DNA of 30,225 nt from the NCBI GenBank assembly GCA_013115135.1, contig JABANP010000594.1, positions 1-30,225 on the forward strand, read 5' to 3'. The notes below the pieces were generated by a model. It searched no databases. It was not told the origin of the DNA and saw only the letters and a program-made list of their open reading frames with translations. This DNA is from Perkinsus olseni. Lineage: Eukaryota; Perkinsozoa; Perkinsida; Perkinsidae. Positions 1-9,059 of this stretch are shown in pieces. Positions within the stretch are counted from its first letter, which is position 1. Each line of letters starts with the position of its first letter. Made by a program: the position numbers and the translations under genes.

Positions 1-1
1 G

Positions 2-960
2 AAACATGATGTTTATGACCGGTGGTGGGGATTGGCCTTGTCCGAGTGTGTTGATGAGACTTCTGCTCTAGAGATCTACTGCCATGTGGCATTCTAACTT
101 GTACTTGCGGATGTTCGTACGTCGGCTAAACTGGACGAGGTTCCGACGCTTCATAGTTCTCTCATTCAGAATGCTATTATTATATGGCAATATTATCGGT
201 ATGGAGGATTCAGAAGATCCTGCAGGAAGGTGATACTGATCTGGCTACGTCGGAAACCTCCTCGGAGGTCACGGAGTTATACAAGAGATGTGTCTCTGCT
301 AGCCATCGTATGCTGACGAGGATTGAGGAGTCGTTGGTAGTTAACGAGGACGCCGAGCAACGACGGTGCGGTTACCACAATGGCAGTGCTAGGCTACGCT
401 GCGCTATGTTAAGTATATAAACTTATCCTAAAAGTTGTTCTGTTGTGCTACACTGCATCGCTGCACCTACTCGGCGAAGTAACTTCACCATAGGCTTATT
501 CCGCTCTTATGTATAGCTGATGCCCGTGAATGCCTCATTAGCTCACTGACGATGAGTTGACACAACGGGCAAAAACGCGGAGTAGCGAAACGCAACACAA
601 CCCTAACGCAATAGAATATTCTTAATAAAAGTCAGGCGAATCGGTGGAAGGCAGAACGGCCGATCTTTGAACGTGAAAGTATCATTTTGAATGATAATAT
701 TGCACATGCGCTGCGACCTTATCGCCCTTGTCATCTACGGCGAGGAGAAGATGCCGCTGAGCGAGTGTGCTCTAGTAGAAGTGGGCACCTGAAAGTTGAT
801 ATATCGCAATTCAGCGAGGCCAAGACGGCGTACTCTAGGCCCTCGTCATGGGTATATTCGCTCTGAATGATGCCGATGCCAGAGCTGTAGAGCCGAGGCT
901 GGACACTGCCCCTTCGCTGCAGGGGTGTGCGGCCTCCACTCCCACCTGATACACAACTGA
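2..960 (+). CDS. unknown protein, 3' part of a multi-exon gene (5' end outside window)
   Basis: I do not recognise this gene. Open stretches read as coding on the plus strand. One at about 2-94 contains YDRWWGLALSECVDE. Another at about 214-336 contains LYKRCVSASHRMLTRIEES. The longest runs 617-847 and contains ANRWKAERPIFERESIIL and ending SRPSSW. A GTATAT donor follows at 848 and an acceptor (GATGCCAG) at about 880. After it the frame reads Cys/His-rich residues (CRAEAGHCPF, VCGLHSHL) and stops at 958-960. A GTAGTT donor near 337 and an acceptor at 615-616 would join the 214-336 and 617-847 exons in phase 0. The join of the first exon is unresolved. It could be two genes. The strand is well supported by codon texture; the product is unknown. 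Confidence 0.45.
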
Positions 961-1125
961 TGCAGTGAAAACTGAAAGCAACCCCATCTTCCATGACAGA
1001 GGTTCTACGTCGCAGTAGGGCGACGGTAGTAGGCCAGTGTGATTATGTGCGCTAGAGCTGGGCAACCGTACTGGGGTCGAGGAAAGTACGGTACGGAGTA
1101 CGTTTCAAACTCTTACCTTTACTCT

Positions 1126-1298
1126 CCCCCGTAGGTGTCACGGGGGGGACATTTTGCGCATGCGTGTGTGCATGCGTCTGGAGACACGCTCTCTTACTCT
1201 CCACTCTGTTTTCTGGGGTTTTTCTACTTCTCTACCCCATTTTTTACTTTTCCCCGTAGGGGACACGGGGAGACACTGCGCATGCGTGTGCGCATGCG
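1126..1298. repeat. tandem pair of double-hairpin units
   Basis: Two related units lie about 125 bp apart. Unit 1 has stem CCCCCGT/ACGGGGG (1126-1146), then TGCGCATGCG facing TGCATGCG (1155-1176). Unit 2 has stem CCCCGT/ACGGGG (1252-1270), then TGCGCATGCG facing CGCATGCG (1277-1298). A pyrimidine-rich tract precedes each. The pair sits between two plus genes, in what would be the promoter or 5' UTR of the 1419-1869 gene. Confidence 0.6.
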
Positions 1299-1418
1299 TC
1301 TCTAGATCGATATCTTCGATCCCGCTATTACGGCTCATCACTCGTAATCATACTGAACTGGGGATGTTTGTTATCGTTTGGGAAATGTTGTTATTCAGTA
1401 CGATTGTCACGCTTTCTA

Positions 1419-1869
1419 ATGGTTGAGGCTAATGCCTCTATGGCTAACCTACAATCATCAGTAGCTCCGGACTTGAGTTCTAGTGGTCCGAGTGACCTGG
1501 CTACACTGGGTACTATAGTAGAGACTGTTCTATAATACGATTGGAGTTATGGCCCATATCAAAATCACCACCGTCGTGTTACGGTAATGCCAGCCAGAGG
1601 GTTCCTACTGGTCGAATCCGTGGATGCCATCAACCCCTCAGCTTCCTTCGGCGCCACAGAATCATCATCAATCCTCGCGGATCGATACAAGCTCACACCG
1701 AGCAGGATCTACCGGTGACGAATAAGCGCGATACGCTACAAGTGGTGACACTCACCACAGAAAGAGCGAGGACAGTGGATCCATCTATAGGCTCGATGTG
1801 GTCGCCCATCAATTGGGGTATCTAGGACAGAGGGGCATGACGGAAGTAGCAACCGGCGACCCCGACTGA
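1419..1869 (+). CDS. small unknown protein, 104 aa, three exons
   Basis: Exons 1419-1509, 1600-1714 and 1761-1869 join in frame through two GT-AG introns (90 and 46 nt) to 105 codons including the stop. The protein begins MVEANASMANLQSS, is Ser/Asp-rich, and ends RGMTEVATGDPD. A short hydrophobic patch (LGFLLVESV) spans the first junction. I recognise no domain. The start is the first in-frame ATG; a further upstream exon cannot be excluded. It converges with the CRT-like transporter, whose stop lies about 80 bp downstream. The tandem hairpin unit lies just upstream. Confidence 0.55.
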
Positions 1870-1952
1870 CAATCGTGGTGAAGACGAACGACAGAGGACC
1901 CCTGATGCGCGTATAAATATGTAACATGTCATTCGATAAATCATGTTATTTA

Positions 1953-3270
1953 TCATACAGTAGAATTGATGTACTCAATGGCTAGGAAGGCGTATTCAAC
2001 TAAGGCGGTCCCAATCGAGGGTCCTACCGAGAAGGCCAGGGCGGTGGTTGGCAAACCCAACGTCATAACCACAGCACAAAGGCTTGCACCAGCATGCCTC
2101 ACGAGCTCAGCTTGAAGCAACTGCGACACCAGCATCCACAGGATGCAGGACCCTAGGTATCTGGGCAGCAATCAATTTCGACACTTATGCGTTTTTAGGG
2201 TTCAGAGACGCGACGAACTAAGCCGCAGCTACGAGAAGTCCGGCGAGCATCAGGAGCAGGACTTACATGCCGGCCTGCCCTCCCGCGCACTCCGGGTTGA
2301 CAGTCTTATCCGAGTACGCAATACACCGGAATGCTGCCGGCCAGTGCGGGACCTCTGAGTTCGCGGTGGTGGCGAGGTCGTATGGCACCTAAGGGGGACT
2401 ATGAGGTGACCAGGAGGGAGGCGAGGCACTTACCAGCATAAAGAGTATTATCGCTTGGATGAGGTTACTCCAGTACATCAGGGATATCAAGTTAACCTTG
2501 CGTTTAGAGAATTCCAGCTCCTGGTAACTGATGATAAAATCGTCACTGCGCCACGAAATTATCACAATGCACGGCCTACACTGCTGCCAAAGCCACTGGT
2601 AGAGGGGCCACGAGGTACACCAGCGACCAGACCAGGCTTGTGGTGGTCGTGGAGGATCCAGCTGCATCGTCAGACGACTGAGGTGAACACGGAACTCGCA
2701 AGGGGAGATCCCCGGATTCCCTCACCATTAAAGGCCCTAACTGCACAGCGACACCGACGATAATGATGACAACACCGAGGAGATGCTGCAGCGTGTACCG
2801 CGTACCGCATAGGAGCTGAGACCAACGGGTGTGGTAGAAAGCCTGGGGCAATCGAGGGATACTACCACGGATAGTATCATCGTAAAGGGGATGATGGTCT
2901 GCTGTAGGATGGTCTGCAGGTAGCCTGGGACGTAGGCGTTGCCGAATATAGTAAGACCACCATTAACAGCATTGAGAGCACCTAAGGCTTACTGTGTAAC
3001 TTACAAGTAATGCACACTTAGCCTCGACAAGGCTCTCGAAAACGATTAACAGGCACAGAATGTAGCGGTTGAGCACCAGCTCATGGCGACGGGAGTCATC
3101 GTTGGAGATTATATCCCTACCTATAATAGCGTAGGGTAGAATACGATGGTCGTCAGTGCCGCCAGCAGCATACTTAACGTAGAGGTAGGGGAAGCCGAAA
3201 AGGGGGATGAAGGCAGCCGATATTACACAGAGCAACAGAATTGGGTATCTTAACTTCCGGAGTCTGTAAC
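1953..3270 (-). CDS. CRT-like (chloroquine-resistance-transporter-like) DMT-superfamily transporter
   Basis: A polytopic membrane transporter of the drug/metabolite superfamily, closest by eye to the CRT-like family, which moves peptides, amino acids or glutathione across vacuolar or plastid membranes. The N-terminal exon (about 3245-2980) shows a basic stretch then two TM segments (ILLLCVISAAFIPLFGFPYL; YILCLLIVFE). The exon ending at 2866 carries AYVPGYLQTILQQTIIPFTM, the family's signature helix. The next (2815-2580) carries RYTLQHLLGVVIIIVGVAV and SLVWSLVYLVAPLPVALAAV. Later exons 2527-2434, 2388-2267 and 2160-1953 give YQELEF, a soluble loop, and the last helices (LVRHAGASLCAVVMTLGLP). 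Introns 2816-2865, 2528-2579 (with a family B element), 2389-2433 and 2161-2266 are GT-AG. The junction near 2980-3000 implies an intron of only about 20 nt and is uncertain. The start codon is unresolved. Substrate is unknown. Confidence 0.75.
2548..2560 (-). repeat. family B intron element
   Basis: AATTTCGTGGCGC lies in the 52-nt CRT-like intron 2528-2579, sense orientation, with extended similarity (GTGATA before, AGTGA after) to the copy at 28873-28885. Confidence 0.9.
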
Positions 3271-3538
3271 GATCGCAAGTGAGAGAATGGATTGGGAGTG
3301 AGCGAATGGGACCCGTTTAACGGGGATGGACTTCAGAGGCGCCCGCGATTTAGCTCCACAGCGGCGAGTACGTAAGAAGGAGCATGCGTGCCGCGGTGGG
3401 CCGGTTGGCAATGGCAACTTGCCATGACTTACTCTCCTAGGGGATAAGCTATTCGCTTGAACGCAATCCGCTGTAGCGCTCCACAGGCTAGAAGGGAGAC
3501 GGACAACGAGGCCACCTGAGCGGAATACGGATGATCAC
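3271..3538. other. divergent intergenic region
   Basis: Lies between the 5' ends of the CRT-like gene (minus) and the next plus gene. I see no further coding exon or recognisable RNA. It probably carries both promoters; no motif is clear enough to name. Confidence 0.3.
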
Positions 3539-4835
3539 ATGACAGCGTATCTTGAGGTTGAACATGAGTTTGACACTAAGAAAAGATTCTCAATAACTGG
3601 CTTACTCTGAGCAAGCTGAAGGCTCGTCTGGCGACCAACAAGAACTCCACAAAAGCCCGCCGGAGAGAATCTATCATATTGAAAAATGACTGCTCCGACT
3701 CAACAAAATTCCTCCTGCCTTCCACCATCTTCAGTCCTACACACAGCCGACATAACAAGAGAGGTCTTCCGAGAGCCTCACGGCGCTACAGTCCGGGCAT
3801 TCCTGTGCCCACCGCCCTGACGTTTCAGAATCAGCGAAGCCCTTAATCTTCTCCTCATACGAGTTTCGTGCTATACTCGAGGACAGGAAAATGCCTCCGA
3901 CGGTACATACCAAGATGTACAGGACTGTCGTCCTCGCAGAAGTCTCCGAAGAACACTCGATCTAGGGATTTGCGTCCCTAGATCCCCTCACCCTGTGGTA
4001 AGTGTCCCATCGACCGTGATACCAGGACAGTCCTCCTGGTCACAAAGAGACACTTTACGCAGAAGACAGCTGAACTGACCCTCCCCCGCCGACCGTGGCC
4101 CTCCCTGATCACAACTCAAGGCAATTGTCTCAGGGGTCCTCGCTATTACGGTAGACTATGGTAATGATGATGATGATCGACATCAGCGTGGAGCGACAGG
4201 TGACAACAGAGCAGACGATTACGACGATGATGACAGAGTTCCCTTCGTATGTTGTAGCAATCGAGATAGGGAACAGGAAAACAAGCAGAACAATGGTATT
4301 AGTGACTTACGGGCAACAAGGGAGTGGGAGGAGTAATAAACAGCTTACTTACGAAATCTTGGAAAACTTGAAGTTCCTCAACGGTCATCATCATTCTAGT
4401 ATTGTCGGCAGACACAAAATTCCCGAAATACCGAGGCACTTCATCACAGAACCAGGAGGGGTGCCCTCACAGGAGATAACGCAGTGACAGCAGCAGCAGC
4501 TCCTTCCACTTGCAATCTCGTCAGATCTTGCATTTCCTCAACGCCCATACAATCACAAATCTTAAATCTTACATTCTTCAAGACTTTCAGAAACACACCT
4601 CTTACAACCACGCAGTGGTTCAGCGGGCGCTCTTCGCAACGGAAACTACACCAGGGCATCGCCAAGATGACCGCGCGCCACGAAATTCTTCACAGACCAC
4701 TGGGGACCACAGCAGCAGCAGCAATACATCCAAATGAACAACAACCTTGCAGTGGAAAATCACTTCGGCGACGATGGGGCAAATAACAACAGCAGCAGCG
4801 GCAGCAGCGGCAGGCCGAGAAAAACAAAGAAATGA
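3539..4835 (+). CDS. unknown low-complexity Q/N/S/D-rich protein
   Basis: The function is not recognisable. An in-frame ATG at about 3539 begins MTAYLEVEHEFDTKKRF. A basic, Ser-rich stretch follows around 3610-3845. An acidic exon ends near 4239 (YDDDDRVPF) at a GTATGTTG donor. Later exons contain ISDLRATREWEE and, after an acceptor at about 4434, TRRGALTGDNAV and an Ala run. The last exon starts after an acceptor at 4694-4695 with HWGPQQQQQYIQMNNN and ends SSGSSGRPRKTKK at a TGA (4833-4835). CAG repeats underlie the Gln, Ala and Ser runs. The last intron (about 4615-4695) contains a family B element inverted relative to this gene. Exon joins in the middle are unresolved. Composition suggests a nuclear or RNA-associated disordered protein, which is inference only. 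Confidence 0.5.
4488..4816 (+). repeat. CAG/AGC trinucleotide tracts
   Basis: Short CAG-type tracts lie at about 4488-4501, 4710-4723 and 4794-4816. They encode short homopolymer runs in the low-complexity plus gene. They are short and interrupted. Confidence 0.7.
4675..4687 (-). repeat. family B element, antisense to its host gene
   Basis: The same 13-nt core lies on the minus strand just before the acceptor (4694-4695) of the last intron of the plus-strand low-complexity gene. It is the only B copy antisense to its apparent host. Confidence 0.7.
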
Positions 4836-4970
4836 ATAAATTGTGAGTCTGTGTAGTGTATAAAAAAGTCAAGTATTTATGCTACCATCACGGTGTTAAC
4901 CGAAATTCTGCCAACAGCCCTGCGCGACGTCGCTATCTCCAGACGTTCTCACAAGGGGAGTGGCAGGAGG

Positions 4971-7757
4971 CTATTCGCCAGCAGCCGCTACTGCATGCTG
5001 TGGTACGGTCAACGCCGTAACGATCAAAGCGTAGACCGAGTAAGCCACCGCGTTGTGCTGAAAAGGGGATGACATCAGAGCTCGCCAGGCGATGACTGCC
5101 GCCTACCGGGAATGCTCGGATGATCGCTGCACTGAGGCCTTTGTAGAAGCGTCTTATGCCACCGGCTTTGTAAAGGTCGCTGACGCAGCTACGCAGGCAT
5201 GCCCACGTACGCTCTGGCAAATGGACAACACTCAGAGAACAGCCTCGAGATGACAACCTATTCCAGGAGCACTTTTGACCAGTATCCAGTTGGCGGCCTT
5301 CTACTGGCCCAGTACAGAGCCACCTTCTACAGTACAAGTACAAACGCCTTATTACTGCGTGTAATGGCATACCACTCCATCACGCAATCGCACAAAGAAT
5401 ATCTTAGGCACGTCTCAAAAGATTTTAATACCATCATTTTCCCAGTTCCCTCCTGGCTGGCTCACCATTAATTTTCTGCCCCTGCATGTTCGCCTTGATA
5501 ACATCCATCGGGAAAACTGCTGTCCAAAAGATCGATCCGCTGATACCGCCCGAGATCATCAGAGACCATGTTGGCAACTTCGCTACGGACTGTGCACTAG
5601 AATCGCCAAACATGTGCCTAACCCAACGTGGATACGCCAAGCTTCAACCTAAGATACTCTTACTCTGCGAAACGGTTTCGCAAGTATTCAAAGGTTGGAT
5701 AAGATATGCTCCACCCCACGACATTACGCATGCACATAGCAGTGAGGCCCATATTGTAGGCGCGGCAGCCGACAACCTGCAAGGGAGAAAAAGCGCTCGC
5801 CCGAAGAACAAGGGAAGGGTCTCACACCACGTACTTGCTTGACGCAATCAATAAGGCCTCGATAGACACTACCAAGATGCTCTGCACGACGGACTGCAAC
5901 GGCCTGGGAAAGTGATTATAGACGCACACAACATCCACAAACACAGGCAGAGAGAGATCGTGGAGGTTATGACTAAGCCCATCGAAAGCTGAAAGCTTCA
6001 TAATTCCCATCCCATCGAACACAGACAGGAGACAAGCCCGTAGAGTGAATGGCACCACCATTATTACGTGGTTGACCACCGAGGTGTACTCCGACGACGC
6101 TACGTTGATGGAGGCATTGAGGCCTCGCACATACTGCATCTGAAGTTGGAGCTTCACCACCTCGAAGGGGCACCCAATAACCGCTGCTGCCAATCCTGCT
6201 GTGGCACCTGATCCGCAGTCCAGATTCGCCTTGAAAAAAAGTGTGTCTGTTCTCACCAGAAATAGCGGCCGTTTTGGCTGGGCCAAAGTCATTATTCTCG
6301 CTTTGCTTCAGGCGAGTGCTCATATAACCATACACCCCAAAGGCTGCCATGCCCATCGCCACATCACCAACCATAGGAGAGGATACCCCTTTGTAGAAGC
6401 CTACATCAAAAAGAAGATACAAAAGGCCCCTTCTCCGACTCAGCTATTGCGTAATCGCTTCCACTACGCGTTGAGATCATCGTGGAAAAGGCCGATCGCG
6501 ATTTCCAGCGGAATGAAAGGAAAAGAAAAATTCTCAAAAAATTTCATTCTCGAAATTTCTCAATTTCTTTTGCTTTAGAACATTTCTTGGGAAAGATTGA
6601 GGTAGTTGGTAGTTGAACAGGAAATTAGGTAACTTACTCCGTAGGAAGCAATAGTTAGGAATACCGGCGTAATGGCTTTACTATGTTCAACTTGCAAGGA
6701 GTACGAGAGTACCTTTAAAGCCTTCATTCTTCCACGTAATCCTCATACAATCCAATGGCGACTTGTACAACGATGCCGATGCTACTCTGTTCTTCATCAG
6801 ATCCAACGGATACGATGAGATCACAGCCACGAAGGAGGCTGACCAAAACAATCATGAAGTTACACTGGAAGTCATATCATCACAATCGGGGGGCTTCAAC
6901 AAGTCGGAGGTCGGACAGAGTAAAAGATGCGACCATCCGACCCCGGCGTTCTCATCTACCGTCCCTCTTAGGGCAGCGACAAAGGGTAAATCATGATCTT
7001 CCCGCAAACTACGATCATCGGCGCTGGGCATTTTTCACGCTGTCCCGTGCCCACATCAAAAACGAGAAATCATGCACCCACCCTACTCGAATCAACTACT
7101 TCACGCATGCCACTAGCGCATACCAAAAATTCCATTAAACCCGTCATTCGACTACCGTGTTGTTGCCCATCATACTCAGGCAGCCCCTCTCCACCTACCT
7201 GTAGCCCCGGCAAGAGTATGTAACTGTCCTAGTGTCAAGCATTGACCCAGATACGTCGCCAAACCAGACGCCGCGCTATGAATAGCATGGCCGCCTCCAG
7301 CCAGCAGACTACTGCTGCCTCGGAGACCTCCGAGCGACAGATGTGGTTTCTGGGCGTACAACCCACTGAAGGGGATGAGAAGCTCAACACAGCAATCGCG
7401 CACTTCTCCGTAAAAGTAGATCCCGATACTTCCACTAGTCGGCATTTTATTCACTAAGCAAACAGTCTGGCGGACTGTGACTGGCGATACACCCAAGAAG
7501 GCCCCAAGTGGAGTACCGAGGGCGCAATAGAGATCATCGCTCATCACACTAAGTACGTCAATAGAGATCATCGCTCATCACACTAGTGACGTTAAAGCCC
7601 ACTGCAAGTCTCCTTCGCCCTACTACCTAGCAGGCATCACCCCAACAGCCGTACTAGCCTGAGCCGCGGCAGCTGCTGTATAGACACCCGTTGGCGGGGG
7701 CGACTGTAGTAGGGGATCACCGCTCCGATACTCCCCTTCCAGCTGGTGATGATGCAT
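4971..7757 (-). CDS. mitochondrial carrier family (SLC25-type) protein, 434 aa
   Basis: An inner-membrane solute carrier with three repeats of two helices. Exons 7757-7627, 7434-7199, 6838-6713, 6400-6257, 6207-6068, 5903-5835, 5776-5664, 5617-5466, 5213-5107 and 5057-4971 total 1305 nt and stay in frame. Signature motifs follow in order: YPLDLMKNR (repeat 1, with GFKGFYKGVSSPM), CPFEVVKLQLQ (repeat 2, with GSVYRGL) and FPMDVIKANMQ (repeat 3, with GGIRRFYKGLSA then FPHNAV). About 120 residues rich in His, Pro, Ala and Gly precede the first repeat. That is longer than usual and might be a targeting region or contain an unseen intron. All introns are GT-AG, 46-360 nt. Family A elements occur in introns 5618-5663 (sense) and 5214-5465 (antisense variant). 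The nearest subfamily looks like the carnitine/ornithine-type carriers, but the substrate cannot be assigned. Confidence 0.85.
5398..5412 (+). repeat. family A intron element, diverged
   Basis: AATATCTTAGGCA lies in carrier intron 5214-5465. It matches the core except at its 3' end and is antisense to the gene. Confidence 0.5.
5643..5657 (-). repeat. family A intron element
   Basis: Core GTATCTTAGGTTGAAG starts 6 nt inside the 46-nt carrier intron 5618-5663, in the sense orientation of the gene. Confidence 0.8.
7525..7592. repeat. 34-bp tandem duplication
   Basis: Two adjacent copies of a 34-bp unit beginning CAATAGAGATCATCGCTCAT (7525-7558 and 7559-7592). They are identical over the first 27 bases and diverge slightly at the end. 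They lie in the first carrier intron (7435-7626). Confidence 0.9.
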
Positions 7758-8096
7758 TGAGAAGAAGGAAGAGGGAGAACACAGGAGGTTCTACCGGTCT
7801 TCAACAACAAACCTGAAAACGACGCCCGCTGCTTTCAGTGCTATCCGAGCGACCCGACTCGCCCATGCAACGACCTAAGCGCCCAGGGGGCTACTAAGGG
7901 AAGGATGAAGCCCCACGTTCAAATTTCGTTGTTCATCACGATTCCAGAAAAAATGCAGTAAAATGCCGAGGCCGGGGATCGAACCCGGGACCTCGCTGCG
8001 TATACCGGACCGGCCCGTGGGAGTATTTACCAGCAACGAAAGCCAATGATATGATTAACAGAGCTGGAAATGCACAAGCGAAGATAATGACTGCTT
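7758..8096. other. intergenic region upstream of the carrier gene
   Basis: No coding exon is evident. It should carry the carrier promoter. Its only recognisable content is the tRNA-like 3' half at about 7963-7996. Confidence 0.4.
7963..7996 (-). pseudogene. tRNA-like 3' half (T arm plus acceptor 3' strand)
   Basis: On the minus strand AGGTC is followed by a perfect 5-bp T stem CCGGG/CCCGG closing loop TTCGATC, then CCTCGGCA and a T run like a Pol III terminator. The B-box GGTTCGATCC is intact. I could not find the matching 5' acceptor strand GCCGAGG, an A-box D arm or a pairing anticodon stem upstream, nor a permuted 5' half downstream. I read it as a tRNA remnant or the internal promoter of a tRNA-derived repeat. 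Confidence 0.5.
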
Positions 8097-8906
8097 TTAA
8101 CTATCGACAGCCTTGAAGTTCTCTCGGACCTCCGGCGGTAGCATCTCAAACTCGAGGTGGTCCAACGGGGGAAGATGCTTCAACTGAGGAAAAGAAGAGA
8201 CGAATAAACTCAACTCGTGAGAGCCGCGGCTGGCGATGCTGGACGGCAATAGCGGCAGCAATGCACACGAAAATAAGAGAGGCACACCGCCATCAACGAT
8301 CCACTAAAGCGAACGATATAGATAAACTCGCACTGCTGCTACTACTGATGCTTTATTTTTTTGAGTGGAAACGGAATTATACACGTCTGACGTGGTAGAT
8401 TATGCGAATCACAAGTGAAGCGTTTACCAACCTTAACCAGCCAAACATGATGCTTAATTGCTGTAATTGCGCAATTGAGCGTCTTCCGCCGTGGGCACAG
8501 GAGCTATACGGCCATAAACTGTGCATACAGGAGGTGCAGTGCTCCCGGACCAAACCAAACTGATGCTTTCACGACTAGCACCACTAATACTACTAAAAAT
8601 TACGCTACCACTAATACTAAGCAACTCTGACGCGTTGATCGACAAATGATGGAGGGCTCGAGGCCGGCCACTGGGAAGAACTCCGTCCCTCGTGAGTAGT
8701 GATGCAGCGTCGTCCACACCTACTTCTCTTTTCATATTGATAAGGTGCCATTCTGACTTAACATGTTCCCTAAACTCTTTGGTGGAATCGAATTGTTGAA
8801 CGTTGCAAGTTCGACACTGGGGACCTTTCCGTGCAACCGTCGGGGCTGCGTTAGAGCCGACTGATGACTCCGGAGAGGACGATCGCGGATTAGAAGCTGC
8901 AGCACC
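8097..8906 (-). CDS. short C2H2 zinc-finger protein (Rei1/ZNF622 or Vms1/ANKZF1-type finger)
   Basis: The exon 8906-8724 carries Ser/Pro-rich residues and then one finger, CRTCNVQQFDSTKEF followed by HVKSEWHLINMKRE. A 540-nt GT-AG intron (8184-8723) joins in phase 0 to LKHLPPLDHLEFEMLPPEV and the C-terminus ENFKAVDS, stop at 8097-8099. The C-x2-C...H-x-K-S-x-W-H-x-x-N-x-K-R signature followed by LPPL and an acidic stretch is known from ribosome-associated Rei1/ZNF622 and the RQC hydrolase Vms1/ANKZF1. Here the protein ends right after it, so it has neither the Vms1 catalytic domain nor ankyrin repeats. The start is unresolved: an acceptor at 8907-8908 implies an upstream exon I cannot place in the 150 bp before SBDS. 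Confidence 0.6.
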
Positions 8907-9059
8907 CTGAATAATGATCAACAAGCAATAATAACAACTGCGCGAAAAAAATTATAAAATATCGAAAAACATGAAATCGAAAATACCACTAAGAATAAGA
9001 TAAAAATCAGTGACCTAATGTGAATGATACCAGATTGGCCATCGCGAGCAAAGGGAAAA

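Noticed and set aside
1814..1824. GGGGTATCTAGG resembling family A
   Set aside because: It lies in the coding exon of the 1419-1869 gene and lacks the GGTTGA half.
3240..3256. GGGTATCTTAACTTCC resembling family A
   Set aside because: Shares only the first half of the core and appears to be coding sequence at the N-terminus of the CRT-like gene.
5080..5110. Apparent +1 frameshift in the carrier after AFP
   Set aside because: Resolved by a canonical 49-nt intron (5058-5106), which restores FPHNAV; no frameshift is needed.
6208..6256. Apparent intron ending one base off (…CAAGG)
   Set aside because: The correct acceptor lies further on at GATCAG; the 49-nt intron then keeps the carrier frame.
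6763..6996. Plus-strand open frame that reads like a protein (contains ADATLFFIRSNGYDEITATK)
   Set aside because: It is antisense to the carrier exon 6838-6713 encoding the YPLDLMKNR repeat, whose frame is fixed by the 434-aa chain.
7960..8040. A complete tRNA gene on the minus strand
   Set aside because: No pairing anticodon stem, A box or 5' acceptor strand could be found; only the 3' half is supported.
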